Positions 31,884-40,574 of a stretch of DNA of 64,000 nucleotides are shown here, one piece after another (the first letter of the stretch is position 1; the number at the start of each line of letters is the position of its first letter). The DNA lies in assembly GCA_964552655.1 (NCBI GenBank), contig CAZKHG010000011.1, forward strand, positions 1 to 64,000. Direction: 5' to 3'. The translations under genes were made by a program, and so were the position numbers. The notes under the pieces were generated by a model that saw nothing but the letters and a program-made list of their open reading frames with translations, was not told the origin of the DNA and made no database searches. Source of the stretch: CAZKHG01 sp964552655. Its GTDB lineage: Bacteria; Bacteroidota; Bacteroidia; Bacteroidales; Tenuifilaceae.

Positions 31884-34676
31884 ATGCCGGAAAAAGTAAT
31901 AGCAATTAAGGGAGCAAAAGTTCACAACCTCAAGAATATAAGTCTCGATATTCCTCGCAACAGCCTGGTTGTCATAACAGGTCTTTCAGGTTCAGGAAAA
32001 TCCTCCCTGGCATTCGATACCCTTTATGCAGAGGGTCAGCGCAGGTATGTTGAAAGTCTTTCATCTTATGCCCGGCAATTTCTTGGCAGGGTTACAAAAC
32101 CTGAGGTTGATTTGATTTCAGGCATTCCCCCGGCAATTGCTATTGAGCAAAAGGTAAATTCCAGAAACCCTCGTTCCACAGTTGGGACATCTACTGAGAT
32201 TTACGACTACCTGAAGCTCCTTTTTGCCCGTATAGGAAAAACAATCTCTCCTATATCCGGTAAAATTGTTAAACGACATTCAGTAACTGATGTGGTTGAT
32301 CTCATAAAGTCCTTTCCCGAGGGGACTAAAATAATGCTCCTTGCTCCATTGACAAATAAAAAAAGAGAACTTCAAAAAGGTAAAATTGACGAGTTGATTC
32401 GTGAAGGTTTTACACGGTTCGAAGTAAACAATGAGGTTGTCAGGATTGAAGATAATCCCGGAGTTGATTTCTCACAAGCTCGTATTGTGATTGATCGTTT
32501 CTCTGTATTAAATGATGATGATTTCCATAGTCGGGTTGCTGATTCTGTTCAAACCGCATTTGGTGAAGGGGATGGGTGTTGTGTAGTTAAAATATTCTTG
32601 GATGAACGACAAGCTGAGGAGTTCTTCTGTAACCGTTTCGAGGAGGACGGGATTGAATTCGAAGAGCCAAGCGAACATCTCTTCAGTTTCAATAGCCCGC
32701 TAGGTGCTTGCCCTAAATGCGAAGGGTATGGGAAGATAATAGGTATTGATGAAGATCTGGTGATTCCAAATAAGAGCCTTTCCGTTTACCAGGATGCAGT
32801 TGCACCCTGGAAGGGCGAAACCATGAGCTGGTATAAAGAGCAGCTGATTAAATTTGCAAATAAGTATAATTTTCCAATTCACCGGCCTTACTATCAGCTC
32901 GACGATAGCCATAAACATACACTTTGGGAAGGCACTAATGATTTTGATGGCCTGAACAAATTTTTTAAACACCTGGAGGAGAAAAAGTATAAAATTCAGT
33001 ATCGTGTAATGCTTTCCAGGTATATGGGTAAAACTACTTGCCCTGTTTGTAAAGGAGGTCGGTTGAAGAAAGAAGCCGGGTATGTAAAAATAAACGGATT
33101 TAATATTCAGCAACTTGTAAATTTACCTGTTCATCAGCTGGCTGATTTTTTTCGGAACATTTCGCTGGATGAGCACGATTATAAGGTTTCGAAACGCTTA
33201 TTGGCAGAGCTTAATAACAGAATCGGCTACTTAGACAAAGTTGGTTTGGGGTATTTAACCTTGAATCGTTTATCTTCAACCCTTTCAGGCGGTGAATCAC
33301 AAAGAATAAACTTATCCACATCCCTGGGAAGCAGCCTGGTTGGTTCATTATATATTTTGGATGAACCAAGTATTGGTTTACATCCCAGAGATACCCATTT
33401 GTTGATTGATGTTCTTAAAGGATTGAGAAACTTGGGAAATACCGTTGTTGTTGTAGAGCATGATGAAGAAATAATGAGATCATCCGATTTTTTGGTTGAT
33501 ATTGGTCCCTTTGCTGGCAGGTTAGGTGGTGAGGTTATTTTCAAAGGGAATATAAATGGAATTGACAAGGTTAAAAATAGTCTTACTGCAAAATACCTGA
33601 CAGGAAAAGAGTCAATACAAATTCCAAAGAAAAGAAGATCTTCATCAAATTATATTCAAATTCAAGGTGCCAGGGAAAATAACCTGAAGAATATATCAGT
33701 TAAATTCCCTTTAAATGTAATGACAGTAGTAACCGGAGTAAGTGGCTCCGGTAAATCTTCACTTGTACGGGGAATTCTTTACCCCGCGGTAATGAAAGCA
33801 ATAAACGGATCAGGCGAAAGACCTGGGCAATTCGATACATTATCGGGTGATATTCACCTGATAAAAGGGGTTGAAATGGTTGATCAGAACCCCATTGGCA
33901 AATCATCCAGAAGTAACCCTGTAACCTATATTAAGGCCTGGGACGAGGTAAGAAAATTGTTCTCTGAACAACCTTATGCAAAACGAAGTGGCTATAAACC
34001 TTCTCATTTCTCATTTAACGTAGAAGGAGGCCGATGTGAAGAATGCCAGGGAGAAGGAGTAATTACTGTGGAAATGCAGTTCATGGCCGATGTCTCGTTA
34101 ATTTGTGAAAGTTGCAACGGGAAAAGATTTAAAGATGATGTGCTGGAAGTTCGATATAATGGGGCTAATGTGTTTGATGTTCTGGAGATGACTGTTGATC
34201 AGGCTCTGGAATTTTTTTCTGTTGGCACATCCACAACAGAAAGAAAAATAGTGGAAAGGTTAAAACCTTTGCAGGATGTTGGTTTGGGCTATATCAAGCT
34301 GGGACAGTCATCGAGTACCTTAAGCGGAGGGGAAAGCCAACGGGTCAAACTGGCATCATATCTACAAAAAGATCAGGCTATACAACCACAACTTTTTATT
34401 TTTGATGAACCTACAACGGGATTACATTTTCATGATATTAATAAGTTACTTAGTGCATTTGATGCCCTAATAACCAAGGGGCACACACTGATAATCATTG
34501 AACATAACCTTGAGGTGATTAAATGCGCCGACTGGATTATCGATCTTGGTCCTTCTGGTGGTGAACAGGGTGGTAACCTTGTTTTTGAGGGAGTGCCCGA
34601 GGATCTAGTCAACTGCAAAGAATCAAGCACCGGAAGTTTCCTTGGGCCAAAAATTCAAAACAAAAAAAGCCGCTAA
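31884..34676 (+). CDS. uvrA: Excinuclease ABC subunit A
   Basis: The damage-recognition ATPase of nucleotide excision repair. The 930 residues start MPEKVIAIKGAKVHNLKNI; the TTG at 31854 was rejected because it lies in the promoter. First P-loop GLSGSGKS (33-40) with the UvrA signature DTLYAEGQRRYVESLSSYARQF in pieces, then the interaction and insertion domains, ABC signature LSGGESQRINL, second P-loop GVSGSGKS (618-625), C-terminal Zn module CEECQGEGVI...CESCNGKRF and second LSGGESQRVKL. The CxxC pair that normally precedes LFSFN is missing (RFEEDGIEFEEP instead), as in Bacteroidota homologues I recall, while CPKCEG and CPVCKG remain. A minus-strand terminator lies inside its last codons. 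Confidence 0.95.
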   Translation: MPEKVIAIKGAKVHNLKNISLDIPRNSLVVITGLSGSGKSSLAFDTLYAEGQRRYVESLSSYARQFLGRVTKPEVDLISGIPPAIAIEQKVNSRNPRSTVGTSTEIYDYLKLLFARIGKTISPISGKIVKRHSVTDVVDLIKSFPEGTKIMLLAPLTNKKRELQKGKIDELIREGFTRFEVNNEVVRIEDNPGVDFSQARIVIDRFSVLNDDDFHSRVADSVQTAFGEGDGCCVVKIFLDERQAEEFFCNRFEEDGIEFEEPSEHLFSFNSPLGACPKCEGYGKIIGIDEDLVIPNKSLSVYQDAVAPWKGETMSWYKEQLIKFANKYNFPIHRPYYQLDDSHKHTLWEGTNDFDGLNKFFKHLEEKKYKIQYRVMLSRYMGKTTCPVCKGGRLKKEAGYVKINGFNIQQLVNLPVHQLADFFRNISLDEHDYKVSKRLLAELNNRIGYLDKVGLGYLTLNRLSSTLSGGESQRINLSTSLGSSLVGSLYILDEPSIGLHPRDTHLLIDVLKGLRNLGNTVVVVEHDEEIMRSSDFLVDIGPFAGRLGGEVIFKGNINGIDKVKNSLTAKYLTGKESIQIPKKRRSSSNYIQIQGARENNLKNISVKFPLNVMTVVTGVSGSGKSSLVRGILYPAVMKAINGSGERPGQFDTLSGDIHLIKGVEMVDQNPIGKSSRSNPVTYIKAWDEVRKLFSEQPYAKRSGYKPSHFSFNVEGGRCEECQGEGVITVEMQFMADVSLICESCNGKRFKDDVLEVRYNGANVFDVLEMTVDQALEFFSVGTSTTERKIVERLKPLQDVGLGYIKLGQSSSTLSGGESQRVKLASYLQKDQAIQPQLFIFDEPTTGLHFHDINKLLSAFDALITKGHTLIIIEHNLEVIKCADWIIDLGPSGGEQGGNLVFEGVPEDLVNCKESSTGSFLGPKIQNKKSR

Positions 34677-34685
34677 TAGCGGCTT
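34662..34685 (-). terminator. Terminator of lipoprotein pair, embedded in uvrA 3' end
   Basis: On the minus strand AAGCCGCT pairs with AGCGGCTT across a 3-base loop, followed by seven T. The T run and one arm lie within the last uvrA codons, whose stop is inside the stem. Confidence 0.82.
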
Positions 34686-34707
34686 ATGATAAGTGTAAAA
34701 AAAGTTA

Positions 34708-35148
34708 TCAGTCTGCTTTCAATCCAAACATTATTGATACACAGCCACTAAGAGGTTGATCGGAAGTGCTCCCCTCGGAGTTTTTCACTTTAACAATGAT
34801 AATAAGCTGCTGGGTTGATTCAACTTTAAAATCCCAGGAAGTGGTGTAGTTTTTATCAGCGTTAGTGAAAAGGACTTTACGATCTACATCAAGAACCTTA
34901 AATTCAATTTTAGGCAGCGATTCAGAACCGCAAACAGCGATTCTGTATTCTTGTCCGGCGTAAAAGGTTTTGAAAAGTTCGGCATCCTCACCTTCGGTTA
35001 AAATTGCTGCATTATAGTTACCATCATGGATATAAGGATTTAATTCTAACCTGCAAACCTTTTTGGCAAAGTTCTTACACTGAGGTGTACTACTTAATGG
35101 TAATACTAAAAACAAACTCAGGATAGCAATGTAAGCCAGTGATTTCAT
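34708..35148 (-). CDS. Exported protein of unknown function
   Basis: A 146-residue protein with a good signal peptide (AYIAILSLFLVLPLSSTPQ). The mature part of about 125 residues is beta-rich with four cysteines (QCKNFAKKVCRLEL, AVCGSESLPK, LSGCVSIMFG), which could form two disulfides in the periplasm. Segments such as TFYAGQEYRIAVCG and TTSWDFKVESTQQLIIIVKV suggest a small beta-sandwich. I do not know the family function. It starts 20 bases after the stop of the lipoprotein gene and has its own terminator, so both form one unit and may act together at the cell surface or in the periplasm. Confidence 0.7.
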   Translation of the reverse strand: MKSLAYIAILSLFLVLPLSSTPQCKNFAKKVCRLELNPYIHDGNYNAAILTEGEDAELFKTFYAGQEYRIAVCGSESLPKIEFKVLDVDRKVLFTNADKNYTTSWDFKVESTQQLIIIVKVKNSEGSTSDQPLSGCVSIMFGLKAD

Positions 35149-35168
35149 ATTTTGTGCAGAATTATTTT

Positions 35169-36089
35169 TTACTTAATATATTTTGATCTTATTTCCAGTA
35201 TTTTGGTTTTGAGCTGGTTGAACACTGCAGGGTTCATTGTTGATACGTTCTGTGAACGCAGAGTAGTTACACCATCCGCCTGATTCTTAATAGCTTCAAC
35301 CTGTGATGTGGTGATCTGAATTTGATCATAAATTTTTTTCAACTCCTGGATATCGCCAATTACTGAATTAACATCCGGGTTGTCTTTACTTTGATTCAAC
35401 AGGTTTAGAACAGTTCCAAGAGAAAGTTTTTGATCCACAACGCGATCAATCAGCTCATCATCGGCATTTTGAATATTGCTAACGAGTGAAGTGGCAATAT
35501 ATAACCCTTCTACCCAACCGCCTACAAGAATTACAGTTCCAACGGCTACACGGTCATTTTCTTCAAGGATTGAGTTAGTGTTCAGGAAAGTTTCAGAAAT
35601 GATATCCATAATAACCTCCCGGTTATTTACATTTTCCTCCAGCCTTTGTATAACTGTATTATCAATTGCATTAAGAATTCCAAGACCTTCGGCCATTTTT
35701 TTAGAAGCCGACATGTACTTAATTGAAGCTTGTGTTTGATCAAAAAGGCTGGCATAGCTCAGGTCGGTGCTGTAAATACCCAGGTTTAAAGCCATGCTGC
35801 GGTTGGTATTGTATTTCGATACATTTTCAACTGGGTTTAGAAGTTCCTCGTTGTATTTGGCCCCGGCTCGTTTCAGAATCATAGCGGTTTCCAGAGGGGA
35901 GGGGAGGGAATAAAATATCTGTTTGGCAGATTGTATGCCTTCAACCGCGGAGCTATCAACAGCAATCTCGTTTATATCAACCTCAACTTTTTCCTTTTTC
36001 CCTTCTGAGGAGCATCCGATATATATCAGGCTTATTAAGAATAGCGGTGCTATTGAGTATTTCCTGATCCTGGTATAACAACTTGTCAT
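35169..36089 (-). CDS. Predicted helical lipoprotein of unknown function
   Basis: A 306-residue protein whose N-terminus (APLFLISLIYIGCSSEG) ends in a lipobox, with the lipidated Cys at about residue 26. The mature protein is acidic at first (KKEKVEVDINEIAVD) and then almost wholly helical, with long stretches such as TVIQRLEENVNNREVIMDII and DDELIDRVVDQKLSLGTVL. No catalytic motif is seen. It resembles helical lipoproteins commonly found in Bacteroidota, without known role. It is followed by the secreted protein gene after 20 bases. The upstream region (36090-36321) is very AT-rich and holds no recognisable promoter box for it. Confidence 0.7.
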   Translation of the reverse strand: MTSCYTRIRKYSIAPLFLISLIYIGCSSEGKKEKVEVDINEIAVDSSAVEGIQSAKQIFYSLPSPLETAMILKRAGAKYNEELLNPVENVSKYNTNRSMALNLGIYSTDLSYASLFDQTQASIKYMSASKKMAEGLGILNAIDNTVIQRLEENVNNREVIMDIISETFLNTNSILEENDRVAVGTVILVGGWVEGLYIATSLVSNIQNADDELIDRVVDQKLSLGTVLNLLNQSKDNPDVNSVIGDIQELKKIYDQIQITTSQVEAIKNQADGVTTLRSQNVSTMNPAVFNQLKTKILEIRSKYIK

Positions 36090-36291
36090 AAATGTTGTTT
36101 TAGTTGTGTATTATCTGAGAAAATTGATGTTTCAAAAAGTAAAATTAGTATTTTTTTCAAATTAACACATATTTATCCTTAATGATATTGAAGCAATTAT
36201 TTTTTTTTAAACCTGATAAATTCTAGAATATTATATAATTATCTATGAATCAAAATAATAAATAAAAATATCAGTTTCATCATTCATTTAC

Positions 36292-36299
36292 TAAATTTG
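36292..36299 (+). promoter_or_regulatory. -7 promoter element for HEAT-like gene
   Basis: TAAATTTG matches TAnnTTTG, 22 bases before the ATG at 36322. Confidence 0.4.
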
Positions 36300-36321
36300 T
36301 GCCAGAATTAAATTTAACAGG

Positions 36322-36879
36322 ATGAGTTCAACGAATAAGGACAGTGAAGCAAATAAAGAATTGCTTTTTAAACAAACTTTACTGGCAAGCAGTGACATTC
36401 AGATTATTGCAATACTCGAAGAATTGAGGAGTAGCGGCGATCTGTTCATTGTTAAGCCATTAATCAACGAATTATACAATAGTTCCCGTAGTGAAAAGTT
36501 CAAATTATCCATTCTCGATTTTTTCAATGATATTAAGGATCAACGGGTTGTTCCTATTATTGCTGAACTTATACGAGATCGAATTAACGAAGTTGAAACA
36601 ACCAGGTTGATTGCCACATGCTGGCAAAGCCGATTGGATTATAGCAGTGAAATTGATCTGTTTGTTGATCTGCTTATTAATGGGGGCTATTCTGCCTCAA
36701 TTGAAGCCAGTTCTGTCATTGAAACCACAATGGATTTCATGAATACTGATGAGATAAATAAGCTTGCCAGCAATATCAGATCGCAGGTAAAAAGAGTTTC
36801 CCCCGATAAGATTAGACTCGTGGAGGAGACGCTCAGGATGATTGATAATTATGAGATCAATCGCGAAGCTGATATCTAA
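36322..36879 (+). CDS. HEAT-repeat-like helical protein
   Basis: A 185-residue soluble protein without signal peptide. It is built of paired helices, for example SDIQIIAILEELRSSGDLFI followed by VKPLINELYNSSRSEKFKLSILDFF and then QRVVPIIAELIRD. The recurring pattern of a hydrophobic helix, a short turn and a second helix, with the VxPLI / VVPIIAEL spacing, is typical of HEAT or PBS-lyase-like repeats that act as protein-binding scaffolds. The partner is unknown. It is a one-gene unit, convergent with the DHOD-like gene, with nine bases between the stops. Confidence 0.68.
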   Translation: MSSTNKDSEANKELLFKQTLLASSDIQIIAILEELRSSGDLFIVKPLINELYNSSRSEKFKLSILDFFNDIKDQRVVPIIAELIRDRINEVETTRLIATCWQSRLDYSSEIDLFVDLLINGGYSASIEASSVIETTMDFMNTDEINKLASNIRSQVKRVSPDKIRLVEETLRMIDNYEINREADI

Positions 36880-36888
36880 CCAAAATTC

Positions 36889-37866
36889 TTAAACAAAGTT
36901 TGAGAAGTATTTCATGAACTGGCTCCGCTCATAAACAGCCGGATCGCCTATATGACCATAGTTAAGGTGCCCTTTAAAATCATCAATCTTTTTATAACCT
37001 CTTTTTTCCATCCACTTTTTAAGCGTTTCGTTCATTATAGCAATATGCTGAGGGCCTTTCTTATAGAAAACTGAGCAAGCCTGAACAGAGGAAGCTCCGG
37101 CCAGAATGCACTTGATTACCGCCTCGCCACTGTGAACGCCTGTTGATGCAGAAATATCAATTTTTGATATTTTTTGGCTTGCCATTCCTACCCAACGTAA
37201 TGTGTTTCTCAATTCTGCCGGGTTGCTGAATACTTCTGCAGAAATCACTTTCATCTTTTCTATATCAAAATCTGGTTCAAAAAACCGGTTAAACAATACA
37301 ATGCCATTAACTTTTCTGAACCATAGCTGCTCGATGATTCGGAGAGGATTTGTAAAATGCGATCCAAGTTTAAATGCAATGGGGATGGTAACAATCGAAC
37401 TGAGTTGTTCTGCCAGAGTGTAATATGTTTCTTCCAGTTCTGCCGGGGTTTTACCAGGGTCAGTTGGGAGGAAAAACACATTGATTTCAATTGCATCGGC
37501 ACCGGCATCCTGAATTCTTTTTGCAAAGTTTACCCATTTTGAAGCAGAAGTGCAATTGATACTGGCAATTATGGGTAGTTTGACATTTGACTTTGTATTT
37601 TTAATATGATCAAGATAAGATTCTACGCTGTTGCTTGTGATATAGCTATTAAGATAATCAACTGCTTCGGGATAATCGGAGTATACCGAGAGGCTACCTG
37701 CTTCATGCATAATCTGCTCCTCAAAAAGGGATTTAAGTACAATGGCTCCAGCGCCAAATTCTTCAAACTGTTTTACCTTTTCGAGCGATGAACTTAACCC
37801 GGAACTACTTATTATAATTGGGCTGTTTAGCTTTAGCCCCATGTAGGTTGTTTGAATATTTGCCAT
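36889..37866 (-). CDS. Dihydroorotate dehydrogenase-like flavoprotein, atypical active site
   Basis: A 325-residue TIM-barrel protein of the class 1 DHOD superfamily (FMN-binding). It starts like the family (TTYMGLKLNSPIIISSSGLS) and keeps AGAGAIVLKSLFEEQI, the IASINC strand, the FKLGSHF lysine strand and the ASTGVHSGEAVIKCILAGA phosphate loop. But the active-site loop, NLSCPN in true class 1A enzymes, reads INVFFLPTDPGK (about 128-139), so the catalytic Cys or Ser is absent. It is usually labelled dihydroorotate dehydrogenase-like in Bacteroidota; a role in pyrimidine synthesis should not be assumed. It is the third gene of a minus-strand unit after GNAT and the PLP-homeostasis gene. Confidence 0.82.
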   Translation of the reverse strand: MANIQTTYMGLKLNSPIIISSSGLSSSLEKVKQFEEFGAGAIVLKSLFEEQIMHEAGSLSVYSDYPEAVDYLNSYITSNSVESYLDHIKNTKSNVKLPIIASINCTSASKWVNFAKRIQDAGADAIEINVFFLPTDPGKTPAELEETYYTLAEQLSSIVTIPIAFKLGSHFTNPLRIIEQLWFRKVNGIVLFNRFFEPDFDIEKMKVISAEVFSNPAELRNTLRWVGMASQKISKIDISASTGVHSGEAVIKCILAGASSVQACSVFYKKGPQHIAIMNETLKKWMEKRGYKKIDDFKGHLNYGHIGDPAVYERSQFMKYFSNFV

Positions 37867-37881
37867 AATATTTATAGTTTG

Positions 37882-38559
37882 TTATTGCATTGAGTAATTT
37901 CTTTCCCCGAATATTATGCTGCCAAGGCGAACCATGGTGCTTCCTTCGTCTATTGCTATTAAATAATCTCCCGACATCCCCATTGAAATCTCCTTAAAGT
38001 AATCTTTACCAGCAAAATATTTGTTTTTAATAGTGTCAAATATGCTTTTAAGGTTTTTGAATTCCTTCCTTACCTGATCCCTGTTTTCTGTAAATGAGGC
38101 CATTCCCATTAGTCCCACAATTCTGATGTTTCCCATCCGTTGATAATCTTCTGATTTCAGGATTGCTTCCATTTCATTAACTGAAAGTCCATACTTTGTT
38201 TCTTCGGTGGCTATGTAAACCTGAAGTAAACAGTCAATAACCCTTTTGTTTTTTTCAGCTTCTTTACTAATTGCATCGAGGAGTTTTAAGCTATCCACGG
38301 AGTGGATTAAATGAACAAAAGGTGCAATGAATTTAACTTTATTGGTTTGCAAATGGCCCACCAGATGCCATTCAATATCTTTTGGCAGCAGATTGTATTT
38401 TGATACCATTTCCTGTACCTTGTTCTCTCCAAAAATCCTATGACCAGTATTATAAGCCTCTAAGATTGATTCGGGTGGATGGGTTTTAGAAATAGCAACA
38501 AGTTTCACCCTGGCAGGTATTGAGGATCGTAACTTTTCGATATTCAAGTCAATACTCAT
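37882..38559 (-). CDS. PLP homeostasis protein, YggS/PROSC family
   Basis: A pyridoxal-phosphate-binding TIM barrel that buffers PLP and influences amino-acid and keto-acid metabolism; it has no firmly known enzyme activity. The ATG at 38559 gives 225 residues starting MSIDLNIEKLRSS; the frame stays open 33 codons further into the GNAT gene, but that start would overlap it. Signatures are VKLVAISKTHP with the PLP lysine, RIFGENKVQE, EWHLVGHLQTNKVK and the C-terminal SMGMSGDYLIAIDEGSTMVR and RLGSIIFG phosphate loop. It lies 41 bases after GNAT and 15 before the DHOD-like gene. Confidence 0.93.
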   Translation of the reverse strand: MSIDLNIEKLRSSIPARVKLVAISKTHPPESILEAYNTGHRIFGENKVQEMVSKYNLLPKDIEWHLVGHLQTNKVKFIAPFVHLIHSVDSLKLLDAISKEAEKNKRVIDCLLQVYIATEETKYGLSVNEMEAILKSEDYQRMGNIRIVGLMGMASFTENRDQVRKEFKNLKSIFDTIKNKYFAGKDYFKEISMGMSGDYLIAIDEGSTMVRLGSIIFGERNYSMQ

Positions 38560-38600
38560 ATTTTTCTCTTTAAATCCAAATGCGATATTTAGTAGATGAG

Positions 38601-39119
38601 TTAAAGCTGAGAGCTCATATTCATAAGGCTGGGTCCGGTTAGCCTGAAAATTTTCCATTCATCCATGGGTGTAGCTCCCAGATTTTTATAAAAATTGATT
38701 GCAGGTTCATTCCAATCCAAAACGCACCATTCTAATCTCCCAAACTGATTGTCGGCAGTAAGTTTGGCTAAGAAAGCGAGTATGGCTTTCCCAAATCCTT
38801 TGCCACGAAATTCGGGAATAACAAAAAGATCTTCCAGATAGATGCCCGGACGACCCAGAAATGTAGAAAAATTTGTAAAGAAAAGTGCGAAGGCAACAGC
38901 CTGTTTGTTGTGCTCTCCAATTACTACATGGGCAAAAGGATGTTCACAGAAAAGATAATCAGCTAAGGTTTTGTTATCGGCCACAACATCGGGTAACATC
39001 TTTTCGTATTCGGCCAACTGCCTGATAAACGATAGTATAAGGTCAACATCTTGACTTTCGGCCTTACGAATGTTAAAACCAGGGATGGATGTTGATGTAT
39101 TTTCAGGGATTTTAAACAT
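38601..39119 (-). CDS. GNAT family N-acetyltransferase, diamine acetyltransferase-like
   Basis: A 172-residue acetyl-CoA-dependent acetyltransferase. The core reads YLEDLFVIPEFRGKGFGKAIL in the beta4-alpha3 region (acetyl-CoA pyrophosphate loop RGKGFGKA). It is followed by RLEWCVLDWNEPAINFYKNLGA and by MDEWKIFRLTG, which is the pattern of the spermidine/spermine (SSAT)-like subgroup. The N-terminus (FNIRKAESQDVDLILSFI) fits the GNAT start. A polyamine or lysine-like amine substrate is therefore likely but not proven. It heads the unit with the PLP-homeostasis and DHOD-like genes and is separated from the serine operon by a terminator. Confidence 0.88.
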   Translation of the reverse strand: MFKIPENTSTSIPGFNIRKAESQDVDLILSFIRQLAEYEKMLPDVVADNKTLADYLFCEHPFAHVVIGEHNKQAVAFALFFTNFSTFLGRPGIYLEDLFVIPEFRGKGFGKAILAFLAKLTADNQFGRLEWCVLDWNEPAINFYKNLGATPMDEWKIFRLTGPSLMNMSSQL

Positions 39120-39189
39120 TATATTTTTCTTAAATGGGAAAAAAGTCGCTTACTTTTCAGAAATAAAAATACAAAAAAGGATTGTAAAC

Positions 39190-39216
39190 AAAAAACCCTG
39201 AATTAATCAGGGTTTT
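39190..39216 (-). terminator. Intrinsic terminator of serC-serA-DUF1015 operon
   Basis: AAAACCCTGA and TCAGGGTTTT form a perfect 10-base stem with loop of five, followed on the minus strand by a T run. It begins six bases after the DUF1015 stop. Confidence 0.88.
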
Positions 39217-39221
39217 GTTAA

Positions 39222-40463
39222 CTATTTAAGTTTATGAATTACCAAACCGCTCCGTAGCTTAGGTTCAAACCAGGTGGTTTTTGGCGGCATGATGTTGCCG
39301 GTATCAGCAATGTCAATAAGCTGTTTCATTGAAACCGGGTAAAGGGCAAAAGCCACTTTCATTTCACCGCTATCAACCCTCTTTTTAAGTTCCCCTAAAC
39401 CTCTGATTCCTCCAATAAAATCAATTCGTTTTGAGGTTCTTAAATCTTTAATATCGAAAATGGGATCAAGTACCTGGTTTGAAAGTATGGTTACATCGAG
39501 GACCCCAATGGGATCATTATCGTTATACGTGCCGGTTTTAGCGGTTAATGAATACCACTTACCTTCAAGGTACATGCTGAAGTTGTGGAGTTTAACCGGG
39601 GTGTAAATCTCATTGCCTATCTCCTGAACATCAAAATTGACTTTAAGTTTCTCTATGAGTTGCAGTGGTGTTAACCCATTCAGATCCTTAATAACCCTAT
39701 TGTAGTCAATTATTCTCAGCTGATTGTCCGGGAAAATGACTGCAAGGAAATAGTTGTATTCTTCATTACCGGTATGTTTCGGGTTTGCAGCTTTTTTCTC
39801 TTGCCCAACTCTGGCGGCTGCGGCAGTACGATGGTGCCCATCGGCAACATAAAGTGCAGGGATTTTCTCAAATATTTCGGTAATATGCTTGTTTATGTTT
39901 ACATCATCAATAACCCAGAAATGATGACCAAAACCATCATCAGCAGTAAAATCGTAAACAGGTTTGTTGTTTTTAACAATTCCTTCGACAAGTTGATCCA
40001 TTTCTTTTACAGCAGGGTATGCAAAAAAAACGGGTTCAATGTTGGCATTCTGATTTCGAACATGGATCATTCTATCCTCTTCCTTATCGGGACGGGTTAG
40101 CTCATGTTTTTTTATTTTGCCATTCATGTAATCCTCAAAATGGCAGCAGGCAACAAGTCCGTACTGGGTTCTACCCTGCATTGTTTGAGCGTAGATGTAA
40201 TATTTCTCCTCCTGATCCTGAACAAGCCATCCCTTTTCCTGCCATTTTACAAAGTTCTCAACAGCTTTGTCATAAGCTGCTTGTGAATGTTCATCAATGA
40301 TTGGATCAAAATCTATCTCCGGTTTAATGATGTGCAATAATGATTTTTCACCAGCTTCAGCTTTGGCTTCGGCGGAGTTTAGTACATCATAAGGACGGGA
40401 TGCCACCTCTTTTGCAAATTCTTTTGGGGGACGAATGCCCTTAAAGGATTTTATCTTTACCAT
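39222..40463 (-). CDS. DUF1015 family protein in serine operon
   Basis: A 413-residue protein of the DUF1015 family, function unknown. The ATG at 40463 (MVKIKSFKGIRPPKEFA) is clearly the start: the further open frame upstream translates a dispersed repeat. Family signatures are VASRPYDVLN, EKYYIYAQTM, LTRPDKEEDRM, the ALYVADGHHRTAAAARVG motif and the C-terminal FIGGIRGLGEL and MPPKTTWFEPKLRSGLVIH. The DGHHR motif resembles a catalytic or phosphate-binding site. It is third in the unit serC, serA, DUF1015, an order I recall from many Bacteroidota and Firmicutes, which suggests a role linked to serine metabolism. Confidence 0.9.
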   Translation of the reverse strand: MVKIKSFKGIRPPKEFAKEVASRPYDVLNSAEAKAEAGEKSLLHIIKPEIDFDPIIDEHSQAAYDKAVENFVKWQEKGWLVQDQEEKYYIYAQTMQGRTQYGLVACCHFEDYMNGKIKKHELTRPDKEEDRMIHVRNQNANIEPVFFAYPAVKEMDQLVEGIVKNNKPVYDFTADDGFGHHFWVIDDVNINKHITEIFEKIPALYVADGHHRTAAAARVGQEKKAANPKHTGNEEYNYFLAVIFPDNQLRIIDYNRVIKDLNGLTPLQLIEKLKVNFDVQEIGNEIYTPVKLHNFSMYLEGKWYSLTAKTGTYNDNDPIGVLDVTILSNQVLDPIFDIKDLRTSKRIDFIGGIRGLGELKKRVDSGEMKVAFALYPVSMKQLIDIADTGNIMPPKTTWFEPKLRSGLVIHKLK

Positions 40464-40493
40464 TTTACAAATTGGATTAGTGTTTAAAAAAAA

Positions 40494-40552
40494 CTTTGCG
40501 TCTTTGCGACTTTGCGTGAAGTATTTTCTCGCCAAGACGCCAAGGCGCAAAG
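40494..40552. repeat. CTTTGCG-type dispersed palindromic repeat
   Basis: Three copies of CTTTGCG or TTTGCG (40494-40516) face a partly complementary arm gccaagacgccaaggcgcaa ag (40531-40552) across 14 bases. This is the short repeat often seen between genes in Bacteroidota and related phyla. It lies between serA and the DUF1015 gene and could form an RNA hairpin in the operon transcript. Confidence 0.7.
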
Positions 40553-40574
40553 ATATTAAAGCATAGATAAATTT

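Noticed and set aside
32700..33113. Minus-strand open frame of 137 codons inside uvrA
   Set aside because: Antisense to conserved UvrA coding sequence, no recognisable protein.
40464..40550. N-terminal extension of the DUF1015 protein by 29 codons
   Set aside because: It translates the CTTTGCG dispersed repeat; the family start is MVKIKSFKGIRPP at 40463.
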